This document shows positions 1 to 7,844 of a stretch of 64,000 nt of DNA, piece by piece (the first letter of the stretch is position 1; each line of letters begins with the position of its first letter). This DNA is from Pseudanabaena sp. PCC 6802 (GTDB lineage Bacteria > Cyanobacteriota > Cyanobacteriia > Pseudanabaenales > Pseudanabaenaceae): the NCBI RefSeq assembly GCF_000332175.1, contig NZ_KB235910.1:605690-669689 (forward strand). Direction: 5' to 3'. A program made the translations under genes and the position numbers. The notes beneath the pieces are model-generated. The model saw nothing but the letters and a program-made list of their open reading frames with translations. It was not told the origin of the DNA and searched no databases.

Positions 1-256
1 CACTTAGAAACTTCTTTTTTATACAAGCGAAGGATTGCTGACCACTAGGAAAATAAACACCCATCACCCAAAGTTGCCCATCTTTGCTGCACATCGCATC
101 CTTGCCACCATCTTTGCCGCCGAGGGGGTGACTCGGGTCAAGATCAGAAAACCCATCGGCCAGTAGCACTTGCGCGGAGAGACGCTCCGATAATCCCTGT
201 CCAGAAGTCCATTCGCGCAGGCGATGCCATGTCTCGTCCCAACGAGGTGTCGTCAT
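1..256 (-). CDS. Partial hypothetical protein, possibly nuclease-related
   Basis: The reverse strand is open from an ATG at 256 to the window edge, giving 85 residues with no stop, so the C-terminus is missing. The product starts MTTPRWDETWHRLREW, then has DPSHPLGGKDGGKDAMC and a strand-like LWVMGVYFP segment. A Gly/Asp-rich turn before a hydrophobic strand resembles parts of restriction-type nuclease folds, but no complete catalytic motif is visible, so this is only a suggestion. A GGAG lies about ten bases upstream of the ATG and supports the start. The reading frame is certain; the function is not. Confidence 0.6.
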   Translation of the reverse strand, partial: MTTPRWDETWHRLREWTSGQGLSERLSAQVLLADGFSDLDPSHPLGGKDGGKDAMCSKDGQLWVMGVYFPSGQQSFACIKKKFLS

Positions 257-478
257 GAATCGAGGTCTCCAAAAGTCCAGCTAACGGCAAAATTCACCTA
301 CTATCATAGCTTTCCATTTCTATAAGAGACAAACAAAATTATTCAGATATAACGATTCTATTCGGTGCGATCGCCTTTGCTATTAACCAACCTCCCTCCT
401 CCCAAATTATCTCTGCAAACTAACTTAGCGATTTCAAATGAGAAAATGTGCGATCGCTCTTCCTCAAAATGATTGATG

Positions 479-748
479 TCAGACTTCGCAAGGGTCGCTT
501 GTTGGTGACTGATTGGCATTTTGAGCGGCAAGCATTGCATTCATATGCATAAAGATACGATCTAGTTCTCCAATCATCTCTAGCTCAGGAATTTCTTCTA
601 GTGTAAGTTCATCCACTTTCTTTTTATCAAGAAGCTGCTCCATGCGAGTCTGCAACTGCTCGCTAAATTTAAAAAGCTTGAACTGCCCAACTTGTTCAAG
701 TTGGATCTCGTGGAGTAATAGTGACGGCTTGACAATAGTTGTAACCAT
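479..748 (-). CDS. Small hypothetical protein at the end of a toxin-antitoxin-like cluster
   Basis: An 89-residue acidic, mainly helical protein with no membrane segment. It is the last of four closely spaced reverse-strand genes (vapB-like, vapC-like, a 66-residue gene, this one), 18 bases after its neighbour, so co-transcription is likely. I do not recognise a named domain. Its C-terminal coding sequence (MNAMLAAQNANQ) reappears as a degenerate copy near 1740, on the other side of the cluster. It could be an accessory or antitoxin-like protein, but only the context suggests this. Confidence 0.55.
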   Translation of the reverse strand: MVTTIVKPSLLLHEIQLEQVGQFKLFKFSEQLQTRMEQLLDKKKVDELTLEEIPELEMIGELDRIFMHMNAMLAAQNANQSPTSDPCEV

Positions 749-766
749 GTTTGTATTTAAACCATG

Positions 767-967
767 TCATTTTATGTGTTGCAAAGAAAAAGTTGTTAGC
801 TCAAGCCGATCTTGCTCAGTCCAGGTATCACTAATATCAATAAGACTAACATTTTGCTGAGTTAGATCGTTCAGGATTAAAGCAGCCAGATGCAGGCGAT
901 CGCTCAGTGGCAGCTTGCCGACAATATTTTGGTAAATTTCTTGGACAGTCTGGGTAGTGTTGGGCAT
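767..967 (-). CDS. Antitoxin-like small protein
   Basis: A 66-residue protein starting MPNTTQTVQEIY. I chose the ATG at 967 because AGGAGG precedes it at good spacing; the longer frame upstream overlaps the end of the PIN-domain gene. The pattern LPLSDRLHLAALILNDL, then a DTWTEQD stretch, is familiar from short cyanobacterial proteins annotated as antitoxin partners. It lies 17 bases downstream of the vapC-like stop. A role as a second antitoxin or accessory factor is inferred from position and resemblance. Confidence 0.55.
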   Translation of the reverse strand: MPNTTQTVQEIYQNIVGKLPLSDRLHLAALILNDLTQQNVSLIDISDTWTEQDRLELTTFSLQHIK

Positions 968-984
968 AGCTATTCCTCCTGTCA

Positions 985-1398
985 TTATCTTAATCCCAAC
1001 TGCCGCCAATTCTCGGTTTGCAAACCAGGAACTCGACCGAATTCCCGTTGGTTTGCGGTGACCATGAGAAGATTATACTGAAGAGCAGTAGCAGCTATCA
1101 AAACATCGTAAGCACCTATCGGCTGACCTTGAGATTTTAAAATGGCACGGATGTGAGCTGCTCGCTCAGCTTCTAGATTTCTAAAAGGGAGAATTGTCAC
1201 CGAAGTAAGAAAGCTAGCGATCGTTGATTCAATTTTTTGAGCGCGTTGAGGATTGATGAGCAAGCCGTAACGTAACTCCATGACCGTAATAATTGAAACC
1301 GCAACACTGCTAGGCGGTGTTTGCTTAAGTCTGCTTTGAGTGCCGAGTTCACCCTTGATAAAATCGCTGATGACGCAAGTATCGAGTAGATATTGCAT
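985..1398 (-). CDS. vapC: VapC-like PIN-domain ribonuclease toxin
   Basis: This 137-residue protein has the layout of a VapC toxin, a metal-dependent RNase of the PIN fold. The expected acidic residues are visible: D6 in LLDTCVISDF, E41 in VMELRYGL and D98 in GAYDVLIAATA, with the late TANQREF motif (N116, E119) completing the pocket. The length matches the family. Its start overlaps the stop of the upstream vapB-like gene, the usual translational coupling that keeps antitoxin ahead of toxin. The RNA target cannot be read from the sequence. Confidence 0.88.
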   Translation of the reverse strand: MQYLLDTCVISDFIKGELGTQSRLKQTPPSSVAVSIITVMELRYGLLINPQRAQKIESTIASFLTSVTILPFRNLEAERAAHIRAILKSQGQPIGAYDVLIAATALQYNLLMVTANQREFGRVPGLQTENWRQLGLR

Positions 1399-1640
1399 CA
1401 GAAAAGCTCAGGTTCACTTGGGGTTAGGAGTTCACTGCGATAGGACTCAAAAGCAGGGAAGTCTGGCATCCCCTCATAGGATAAAACAGTATCAGACCAC
1501 TTATCCACTATATTCGGTGTAGTTTGGGTTAGCTGACGTAAAGCCTCAAGAATCAGGGTTTGAAGCGGAATATTCGATTGAGCCGCCTGGCGAATAAGGT
1601 CTTGTTCGAGATCTTGAGGTAGGTCAAGCATGATTTGCAT
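1398..1640 (-). CDS. vapB: VapB-like antitoxin
   Basis: An 80-residue protein directly upstream of and overlapping the PIN toxin gene, so it is the expected cognate antitoxin. The first half (MQIMLDLPQDLEQDL...) looks like a small ribbon-helix-helix-type DNA-binding and dimerisation domain. The Pro- and Asp-rich second half would be the flexible toxin-wrapping tail. Such antitoxins normally autoregulate the operon. Assignment rests on position, size and this two-part composition rather than a strong motif. Confidence 0.75.
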   Translation of the reverse strand: MQIMLDLPQDLEQDLIRQAAQSNIPLQTLILEALRQLTQTTPNIVDKWSDTVLSYEGMPDFPAFESYRSELLTPSEPELF

Positions 1641-1689
1641 GAGTTACTTTTCTTAATTTAGGGTTGGTAGTAGGGTTCTTGTGCAATTT

Positions 1690-1779
1690 TATAAAGCGAC
1701 ATCAATCAGGGTTGCTTCAAAATCACTAAGCTCTGCTTCACTGATTAGCATTTTGAGTGGCAAGCACTGCATTCATAAT
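1690..1779 (-). pseudogene. Degenerate duplicate of the 3' end of the gene at 479-748
   Basis: On the reverse strand this stretch reads MNAVLATQNANQ then stop, nearly matching the MNAMLAAQNANQ ending of the intact gene at 479-748. The nucleotide match around 1738-1775 and 506-545 is also close. There is no complete reading frame. It is a leftover of a duplication or rearrangement that placed copies on both sides of the vapBC-like cluster. Confidence 0.6.
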
Positions 1780-1787
1780 AATGCGGG

Positions 1788-2081
1788 CTAGTCTTCAAAA
1801 TTCCTGAGAACATCTAGCAAAGCTGACTGTGCCTGAGTTGGCACCAGATCGTTCAAGGGAAGTTCTCGCTTGCCGCCGCCAACCTTGACCATCGTGCTAC
1901 CCAGCACCCGATCCACTGCATCGGCATTTATGCCGTCGGCAAGCATGGGGTAAAACTTTTCTGCCAGGACGGTGTGTAAATGTGCTTCGCCTAGATATAA
2001 ATGCCATTTCGCAATATCGATGTAGACTTCCTCGGCGATCGCGGCTGCTAATTTTTCGATACTTTCTGAAGTCATAGACAT
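1788..2081 (-). CDS. DUF3181 family protein
   Basis: A 97-residue soluble protein with the DUF3181 pattern: an N-terminal helix ending in AEEVYIDIAKWHLYLGEAHLH, a central AEKFYPMLADG, and VKVGGGKRELPL near the end. DUF3181 proteins occur across cyanobacteria and have no established function. The start at MSMTSE gives the usual family length. It is followed by a separate small membrane protein gene, with a 50-base gap between them. Confidence 0.8.
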   Translation of the reverse strand: MSMTSESIEKLAAAIAEEVYIDIAKWHLYLGEAHLHTVLAEKFYPMLADGINADAVDRVLGSTMVKVGGGKRELPLNDLVPTQAQSALLDVLRNFED

Positions 2082-2131
2082 AATTTTTATTGCTCCCTAG
2101 CGCTGAATTTACTTGTCGGAGTTCTTAAGTT

Positions 2132-2365
2132 TCATTTCTTCGTGAAGACCCAGATTGCGTGTCCCAAAAGGAGTAACGCCCAAACTCCAGTTACCTGAAT
2201 TGTCCAATCCCAATCAGCATAGAGCACGGAACGCACGAACCACATACCCGAAACTGTGGCAGCAAAGATACCAACGTGCAAAGCAAAATTAACCCGTCTT
2301 TCCAGGCTTTGATATTCAGGATCTCTGGGATCGGGTGGCTTCGATAAACTGAGAGGCATGGGCAA
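2132..2365 (-). CDS. Small two-helix membrane protein (2TM type)
   Basis: A 77-residue protein whose first 25 residues are polar, followed by two hydrophobic segments of roughly 20 residues (about 28-48 and 54-73) joined by a short turn, ending KK. This matches the 2TM-domain architecture common in cyanobacteria. It probably sits in the plasma or thylakoid membrane with both ends on the same side. No catalytic residues are visible and its role is unknown. It lies between the DUF3181 gene and bioF on the same strand. Confidence 0.7.
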   Translation of the reverse strand: MPMPLSLSKPPDPRDPEYQSLERRVNFALHVGIFAATVSGMWFVRSVLYADWDWTIQVTGVWALLLLGHAIWVFTKK

Positions 2366-2420
2366 TTGCTAATCGTTAATTAAGTTAGGTTAGGGTGAGC
2401 ATTGACCACCTTAACACTAG

Positions 2421-3593
2421 TTAACTCAATGCTAGCTCAGATTGGCATTTTGTCAGGCAGTTAACTAAAGCTTCGATCTGCTCGATGGTATGGGTTGCCA
2501 TCAGCGTCAGGCGAATGCGAGCCGTCGGTACAGTAGGGGGACGGATGGCGGGTGCAAATATGTCATTTTGTCTGAGATAGGCAGCTACGTTTAAGGTTTG
2601 GGTTGTATCGCCAACTTTAAGCGCGACGATCTGCGAGTCGGTGCTGAAAGGTTCTATCTGGACTGCACTCAGAGCTTGTTTCAGAGCTGTCAAATTCTGC
2701 CATAGCTGCTGGCGGCGTTGCGGTTCGGTTTGAATAATCTTCACTGCTGCCAAAGCAGCGGCAGTATCAGCCGGAGACAGACCCGTCGTATAAATCCAAC
2801 TGGCGGCACGGTTCCGCAAAAAATCGATTAACTCCGCCGAGCCAGCTACATATCCCCCTAAACTCCCCAACGCTTTACTCAGCGTACCTACTTGAATTAA
2901 CGGCCTATTAATACCCAAAGCATTGGTGACACCCGCGCCGCGATCGCCAAATACCCCAGTGGCATGGGCTTCATCCACCAGCACCATGCAGTCGTAGCGA
3001 TCGGCTAGATCCATAATTTCTCCCAACGGACAAAGATCGCCATCCATGCTGAACACCGTATCGGTAGTAATTAGACAGCGACGGTAGCGATCGCGATGCT
3101 GCTCCAATTCCCGCGCCAAGCTGCTTATATTAGCGTGGCTGTAGGTAATTACCTGCGCTCCACTGAGAATAGCGCCATTTTTGAGGCAGGAATGATTGTA
3201 GGCATCCTGTAAAACTAAATCGCGAGCGCCAACCACTGATGCGATCGCGCCTAAATTCGCCAAATAACCGGAGCTAAATACAAGTGCGGCTTCGGTCTGC
3301 TTGAGCGAGGCGATCGCGGTTTCCAGTTCCTGATGCAAATCTAAATGCCCGGATACGAGGCGCGAACCCGTAGCTCCAGTGCCATAGGTTTGCGTTGCGG
3401 CGATCGCTGCCTCAATTAGACGCGGATCCCCCGCCAGACCCAAGTAATTATTGCTGGCAAACATCAGCGTATCGCGATCGTCGATCTTGACTACAGTGTC
3501 AGCGCGACTGGAAATTGTGACAGGCGATCGATGCCAATTCGCTTGGTGAACTACCTGTAGAGCATGGCCGATCCAGTCATAGGGTTTTGCCAT
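2421..3593 (-). CDS. bioF: 8-amino-7-oxononanoate synthase (biotin synthesis)
   Basis: A PLP enzyme of the alpha-oxoamine synthase family that condenses pimeloyl-thioester with L-alanine in biotin synthesis. From the MAKPYDW start (390 residues) the features are: FASNNYLGL at 45-53, the VDEAHATGVFG cofactor strand at 206-216, and the Schiff-base lysine K240 in GTLSKALGSLGG. Length and motif spacing match BioF. An in-frame ATG five codons earlier is possible. No other biotin gene is adjacent. A glycine acyltransferase paralogue is the main alternative, but BioF is more likely in a cyanobacterium. Confidence 0.9.
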   Translation of the reverse strand: MAKPYDWIGHALQVVHQANWHRSPVTISSRADTVVKIDDRDTLMFASNNYLGLAGDPRLIEAAIAATQTYGTGATGSRLVSGHLDLHQELETAIASLKQTEAALVFSSGYLANLGAIASVVGARDLVLQDAYNHSCLKNGAILSGAQVITYSHANISSLARELEQHRDRYRRCLITTDTVFSMDGDLCPLGEIMDLADRYDCMVLVDEAHATGVFGDRGAGVTNALGINRPLIQVGTLSKALGSLGGYVAGSAELIDFLRNRAASWIYTTGLSPADTAAALAAVKIIQTEPQRRQQLWQNLTALKQALSAVQIEPFSTDSQIVALKVGDTTQTLNVAAYLRQNDIFAPAIRPPTVPTARIRLTLMATHTIEQIEALVNCLTKCQSELALS

Positions 3594-3675
3594 AGATTTT
3601 GACCGCAAACGTATTGAGAATCAGATGCAACCTGGATACTAATTTATGTTAAGTTCACAAAGGTACAATTAATTT

Positions 3676-3776
3676 TTGGTAGTCCTGAAGAAGTAATGAT
3701 ATTTAACGATTGGGGTTGGGGGGCAAGCCCCCCAACCCCACGGTAACCATTACTTGCATACCACTACCTAATTTTT
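3676..3776. repeat. GC-rich nested palindromic repeat
   Basis: The core 3712-3739 is a perfect inverted repeat with 13-base arms (GGGGTTGGGGGGC) around AA. Outside it, GGTAGT and AAGTAATG on the left are mirrored by CATTACTT and ACTACC on the right, giving a nested structure of about 100 bases. It sits between the divergent bioF and desD genes and resembles a small non-autonomous insertion rather than a simple terminator. Confidence 0.65.
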
Positions 3777-3855
3777 GTATCACATGTGCTTGACGGAGAT
3801 TTTAGTTGCTGTGGTGGCGCTAAGAGATTAAAGTCCCGTGGGGAGCAGCAACTAA

Positions 3856-4962
3856 ATGACATATGGGAAGGTTTTTGACGACATGAACCAAGCAAGGGTG
3901 ACTTTTGCTAAGAGTGTAGGTTTCAAAAAAGAATTAAATCGGCGAGTTGAAAACTATTTCAATTCTAACCAAATTAAGCCCCGCGATAATTTGGCGATGT
4001 ATTTCAAAACTGCCATCATTTTGGGATGGTTGCTCTCAGCCTGGTCAATTACCGTATTTGCACCATTACCTCTGGGCGCAAGGGTAATTGGCTGTATGGT
4101 TGTGGGATTGGCACTGGGAGGCGTGGGTATGAGTATCGGGCATGATGCCAATCATGGGGGCTATTCCAGCAATCATCGCGTCAATAGAGCGATCGGCTTG
4201 CTCTACGATGTCATCGGGCTATCCAGCTATCTCTGGCGCTTCCGCCATAATTTCTTGCATCACACCTATACAAATATGTTGGGACACGATGTGGAAATTC
4301 ATGGTGACGGTTTAGTGCGGATGTCACCGACGATGGAGCATAAGTGGTACCACAGGTTTCAGCATCTATTTGTCTGGTTCATCTACCCAATTATTCCCTT
4401 CTATTGGTCTTATGGCGATATCAAACTGGGATTTTTCGATCGCCAATACCACACACATAAAATTCCCAAACTCTCAGTTTCAGAATCAATTACTTTAGTT
4501 GGTTTGAAGTTATTGGGGATGGCATGGTTGATTGGGGTTCCCATTTACGTGGGCTACTCTCCTCTAGAGGCGATTCTTGGTTACCTGATTGCTTACATGA
4601 CCTACGGCTTTGTAATTTGCATAATTTTCATGTTGGCGCACGTACTGGAGCCAGCCGAATTTATCGAACCGGATCCTGATTCCAACAGTATTAGCGATGA
4701 ATGGGCAATTCTACAGGTGAAAACTACGGTCGATTTTGCGCCTCATAATCATATCCTTAACTGGTATGTTGGCGGTCTTAACTATCAAGTGATTCACCAT
4801 CTATTTCCCCATGTCTGCCACATCCATTATCCCAAGCTGGCTCCCATCGTGGCGGATGTTTGCCGGGAGTTTGGGGTCAAATATAATGTTTATGACAGCT
4901 TTGGTGGAGCGATCGCTGCTAATTACAATTGGCTAAAAGCAATGGGTCAGCAAGCATCCTGA
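3856..4962 (+). CDS. desD: Acyl-lipid Delta-6-type fatty acid desaturase
   Basis: An integral membrane di-iron desaturase acting on glycerolipid acyl chains in cyanobacterial membranes. The three histidine boxes are intact: HDANHGG at 96-102, HNFLHHTYTN at 131-140 and the front-end-type QVIHHLFPH at 311-319. Hydrophobic pairs occur near 52-95 and 213-262. HGDGLVRMSP and the C-terminal YPKLAPIV region resemble DesD of Synechocystis, also of about 360 residues. No cytochrome b5 domain is fused. Delta-6 regiochemistry is inferred from family resemblance. The upstream gap contains a palindromic repeat but no promoter I can defend. Confidence 0.88.
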   Translation: MTYGKVFDDMNQARVTFAKSVGFKKELNRRVENYFNSNQIKPRDNLAMYFKTAIILGWLLSAWSITVFAPLPLGARVIGCMVVGLALGGVGMSIGHDANHGGYSSNHRVNRAIGLLYDVIGLSSYLWRFRHNFLHHTYTNMLGHDVEIHGDGLVRMSPTMEHKWYHRFQHLFVWFIYPIIPFYWSYGDIKLGFFDRQYHTHKIPKLSVSESITLVGLKLLGMAWLIGVPIYVGYSPLEAILGYLIAYMTYGFVICIIFMLAHVLEPAEFIEPDPDSNSISDEWAILQVKTTVDFAPHNHILNWYVGGLNYQVIHHLFPHVCHIHYPKLAPIVADVCREFGVKYNVYDSFGGAIAANYNWLKAMGQQAS

Positions 4963-5048
4963 GACTCATAAGGGTGTAGCCCGTAGCTCCTCAAGACAGA
5001 TATCCCGGCTCTTTTGTGTAAGCCCTAAGTACAAATGATTTGGGATTG

Positions 5049-6392
5049 CTATAGACGACCGGGATTTAGGATCCCCTGGGGATCGAATTTCTGTTGTAGC
5101 GCTTGCATAACATGGAGCGCATTCCCCGTGTAACCCCATACGTCCATCTCTTGTTTTAACTCATTTGGCGCTTCTAGCACGGAGAGAAATCCATCTGTTT
5201 TCTCAGCTAGAGTTCTGATTTTGAGAATCTGGTGCACCCGATCTGCAATTGAAGCTTCTGCGCGGAAGTCACAACGCAGAACACCTAAGCCACTACCAGC
5301 ATGAACCTGTGCGCAAGCGGACAAATCGGGAGAGATACCTGACAGCGATCTCAACACAGAACAAGCTTCTGAACCTAAAATCCCCACTTTGCAGATTACA
5401 GTGCGATCGCGATCGCTAACCTGCCAAATTAAATTCCGTAACTGAGGCCAAAAGCGCTTGGAGTCTTCAATCTTTGTCGCCTTAAGATTGAGAGTCTTAG
5501 CAAGTTCGGCAAGGCGATCGCACTGCTGGGTCACGCTTTGCGCAATACTATCAAACCTCACAGCCAGCCCCAAGCCGTTACCCAATCCCGAATCCAAGCT
5601 CGATACTATGCGATCGGATAGCAAATCAACCGCGCTCGGTGTTAGCGATGACATCGGAATTTCAGTTCTGGCTCGCGCGATCGCATCCATGTCGCCCGTT
5701 AGCAACATCGTGGCAGAGGCTGCGGCCAAAGGATATAAGCGAAAAGTAACCTGAGCGATCGCCCCCAGGGTACCGTAGGAGCCGGTCAATAATTTCATCA
5801 TGTCGTAGCCCGCTACATTCTTAACTACGCGCCCCCCTGCTTTCACCAGTTCGCCATCCGATCGCACGAACGAAACCCCGATGCACATGTCTCGCACGCT
5901 GTTGTAGCGGTGGCGCAGCGAACCAGTATCTCCCGCTGCCACAATACCGCCAATCGTAGCGCGATCGGCATATGCTGGGTCAATTGCTAAAAACTGACCG
6001 GATTTTGCCAAGATTGCCTGCAAATCTGCAAACCGCATCCCAGCCTCCACCGTGACGGTCAGATCGCCCTCAGCATGTTCGATTAAGCGATTTAACCTTG
6101 CCGTACTAACTACCAGTTGTACGCTACCTACTGCATTACCCCAACTTAACTTACTCCCCGCACCGCATAAGAGCAGTTTGTAATTATTTTCATGGGCAAA
6201 CGCGATCGCCGCGCTCAGTTGCTCGACCGTAGACGGATAGATCGCATGGCTGGGCGTATTGTCTGGTAAGAGCGATCGAGATATTCGCTGTCTGAAATCG
6301 CGATCGAGGCTGTCCCACTCCACAACACCGTCGGCATCGACAATTTGAGCTAAGGTAGCTGTACTGATTAAACTTGACGACATGGATGGCAT
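5049..6392 (-). CDS. glcE: Glycolate oxidase subunit GlcE-like FAD-binding protein
   Basis: A 447-residue FAD-binding subunit of glycolate dehydrogenase, which oxidises photorespiratory glycolate to glyoxylate. The FAD-binding-4 core is visible: ALLLCGAGSKLSWG-like loop near 73-85, RLIEHAEGDLTVTVEAG, the IDPAYADRATIGGIVAAGD segment and GRVVKNVAGYDMMKLL. The length, and the lack of a long C-terminal metal/iron-sulfur domain, fit GlcE rather than GlcD. No glcD or glcF is adjacent. The first two methionines (codons 1 and 4) are both possible starts. Confidence 0.85.
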   Translation of the reverse strand: MPSMSSSLISTATLAQIVDADGVVEWDSLDRDFRQRISRSLLPDNTPSHAIYPSTVEQLSAAIAFAHENNYKLLLCGAGSKLSWGNAVGSVQLVVSTARLNRLIEHAEGDLTVTVEAGMRFADLQAILAKSGQFLAIDPAYADRATIGGIVAAGDTGSLRHRYNSVRDMCIGVSFVRSDGELVKAGGRVVKNVAGYDMMKLLTGSYGTLGAIAQVTFRLYPLAAASATMLLTGDMDAIARARTEIPMSSLTPSAVDLLSDRIVSSLDSGLGNGLGLAVRFDSIAQSVTQQCDRLAELAKTLNLKATKIEDSKRFWPQLRNLIWQVSDRDRTVICKVGILGSEACSVLRSLSGISPDLSACAQVHAGSGLGVLRCDFRAEASIADRVHQILKIRTLAEKTDGFLSVLEAPNELKQEMDVWGYTGNALHVMQALQQKFDPQGILNPGRL

Positions 6393-6463
6393 TTCAAGAA
6401 TGGGCTGCCATCATCGTATTTTTTCCTGGATCTTATGTCTAGCTCAAAGGACTTACGCATTTA

Positions 6464-6567
6464 TAGCCGTAGACAGATCTGTTAGGACAGGGGGTGTGGG
6501 GGCTGCGCCCCCACGCAGGGGTGGAACCCCTGCACCCCGCCCGTCCTAAGCCTATTGGCTATAGCTA
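6464..6567. repeat. MITE-like element, subfamily with CCAATAGG end
   Basis: About 104 bases flanked by TA on both sides. It starts TAGCCGTAGACAG and ends GCCTATTGGCTATAGCTA, giving imperfect inverted termini that share TAGC and, further in, GTTAGGAC/GTCCTAA. Two GC-rich hairpins lie inside (GGGGGCTGCGCCCCC and GGGGTGGAACCCC-like). The same right end occurs at 27738-27756 and 45134-45151. It lies directly upstream of ruvX. Confidence 0.7.
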
Positions 6568-6594
6568 TAAATAAATAAAGCATAGGTCGCATTC

Positions 6595-6600
6595 TATAAT
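6595..6600 (+). promoter_or_regulatory. Possible -10 element for ruvX
   Basis: TATAAT sits 25 bases before the ruvX start, just outside the MITE end at 6567. No good -35 hexamer is visible at the usual distance, so this is a weak candidate. Confidence 0.3.
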
Positions 6601-6624
6601 TCGTATGGAATTACTAGAGTAATC

Positions 6625-7044
6625 ATGATGTACGTTGCCGCACTGGGCCTAGATGTAGGACGCAAGCGCATCGGAGTTGCCGGATGCGATCGCACTGGAT
6701 TAATCGCCCACGGAATTACGACGATCGAACGGCGATCTTGGCAAGCAGATCTAGAACAGTTGCAAGCCCTGGTGGATAGCCGTCAGATCGACACCCTGGT
6801 TGTGGGGTTACCCTACAACATGGATGGCACGCTGGGCTATCAGGCGCGTCAAGTGCAGAAGTTTGCCCGTGCTGCCGCTAAGCAACTAAACTTAACCCTG
6901 GAATACGTTGACGAGCGACTAACTTCGTTTGAGGCAGAGCAGATGATGCACGCACAGGGAATTTCCACGCGATCGCACAAAGGGGTAGTCGATCGCAAAG
7001 CAGCGGCGATTATCTTGCAGCAATGGCTGGAACAACAACGATAG
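6625..7044 (+). CDS. ruvX: RuvX/YqgF-family RNase H-fold nuclease
   Basis: A 139-residue protein of the YqgF family, implicated in Holliday junction resolution and in 16S rRNA 5' processing. The RNase H-fold signatures are visible: GLDVGRKRIGVA (first acidic residue near position 10), VVGLPYNMDGT, YVDERLTS and DRKAAAIILQQWL at the end. Length is standard. An ATG-ATG pair marks the start; the second is one codon later. It stands alone, followed by a 263-base gap with no gene that I can see. Confidence 0.9.
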   Translation: MMYVAALGLDVGRKRIGVAGCDRTGLIAHGITTIERRSWQADLEQLQALVDSRQIDTLVVGLPYNMDGTLGYQARQVQKFARAAAKQLNLTLEYVDERLTSFEAEQMMHAQGISTRSHKGVVDRKAAAIILQQWLEQQR

Positions 7045-7307
7045 TCTATGCGGGGGAATTATCGAAATATCTAATGAATTATCTCGGATTTCTATAGCTA
7101 AGTATTTTGGCTACCAAAAACTGTCATAATCTTTAAAACAATTACCCAAGTTATTCCAAATCTAGAGCTTTATAGCGGTTTACAAGCAAGTAAGTACATT
7201 TATCTATGCGTGCTGAACTACTTGGATCGCATAAAAGCTACAAGCATTAAACCTGGGTATTAGCTAGATCGAATTAAACTCGCACTGGTACAACTTCACC
7301 CCAACAT

Positions 7308-7844
7308 ATGGACGAATCAATTTTGAGTTTGACTGATGAAACAGGTAAGACGCTTCCTTGCCAGGTTGAAATTACCCTAGAGGTCGATCGAGAGGAGTAT
7401 TTTCTGTTAAAACCAATCGACCATGCTGTATATATCTTTGCTTGGGGTGAGGGGGATGACGAAGAAGACCAACTCTTGCTTGATATTGAGGAAGAGGAGC
7501 TAGACCGCGTTTTTTCAATTGCTCAAGCCGTGCTGTCGGAGCAAAACCTTAAGCTCCAGCGCACCGCCTATACATTAACTGCCTCAGGAGAATTGCCGGA
7601 GCTAGATGAGGATGAAATCTTTACAATTGATGCCGAGGATGAGGAAGCTAGCGAAGAATTCCAGGAGCTAGCCCACTTTTTCTATGAGGAACAAGAGTAT
7701 TCGATATTTACGTCGTTAGATCCGCTCATGTTTTTTGCCAAGCTAGATAGCAGCGGCAAACCCCAGTTACTTACCCCAGAGGAAATACAGCGGATTCAAC
7801 CCTATGTTGAAGAGCATTTGATGGATCTAGATGAAGAAATCTAA
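7308..7844 (+). CDS. DUF3727 domain protein
   Basis: A strongly acidic 178-residue protein, very rich in Glu and Asp, with the cyanobacterial DUF3727 pattern (VYIFAWGEGDDEEDQLLLD near 42-60, SIFTSLDPLMFFAKL near 132-146). It starts within the class of DETGKTLPCQVE-type N-termini seen in these proteins. Its last 14 bases overlap the start of mltG, so the two are translationally coupled. That pairing is common in cyanobacteria, but the function is not established. No membrane segment is present. Confidence 0.8.
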   Translation: MDESILSLTDETGKTLPCQVEITLEVDREEYFLLKPIDHAVYIFAWGEGDDEEDQLLLDIEEEELDRVFSIAQAVLSEQNLKLQRTAYTLTASGELPELDEDEIFTIDAEDEEASEEFQELAHFFYEEQEYSIFTSLDPLMFFAKLDSSGKPQLLTPEEIQRIQPYVEEHLMDLDEEI

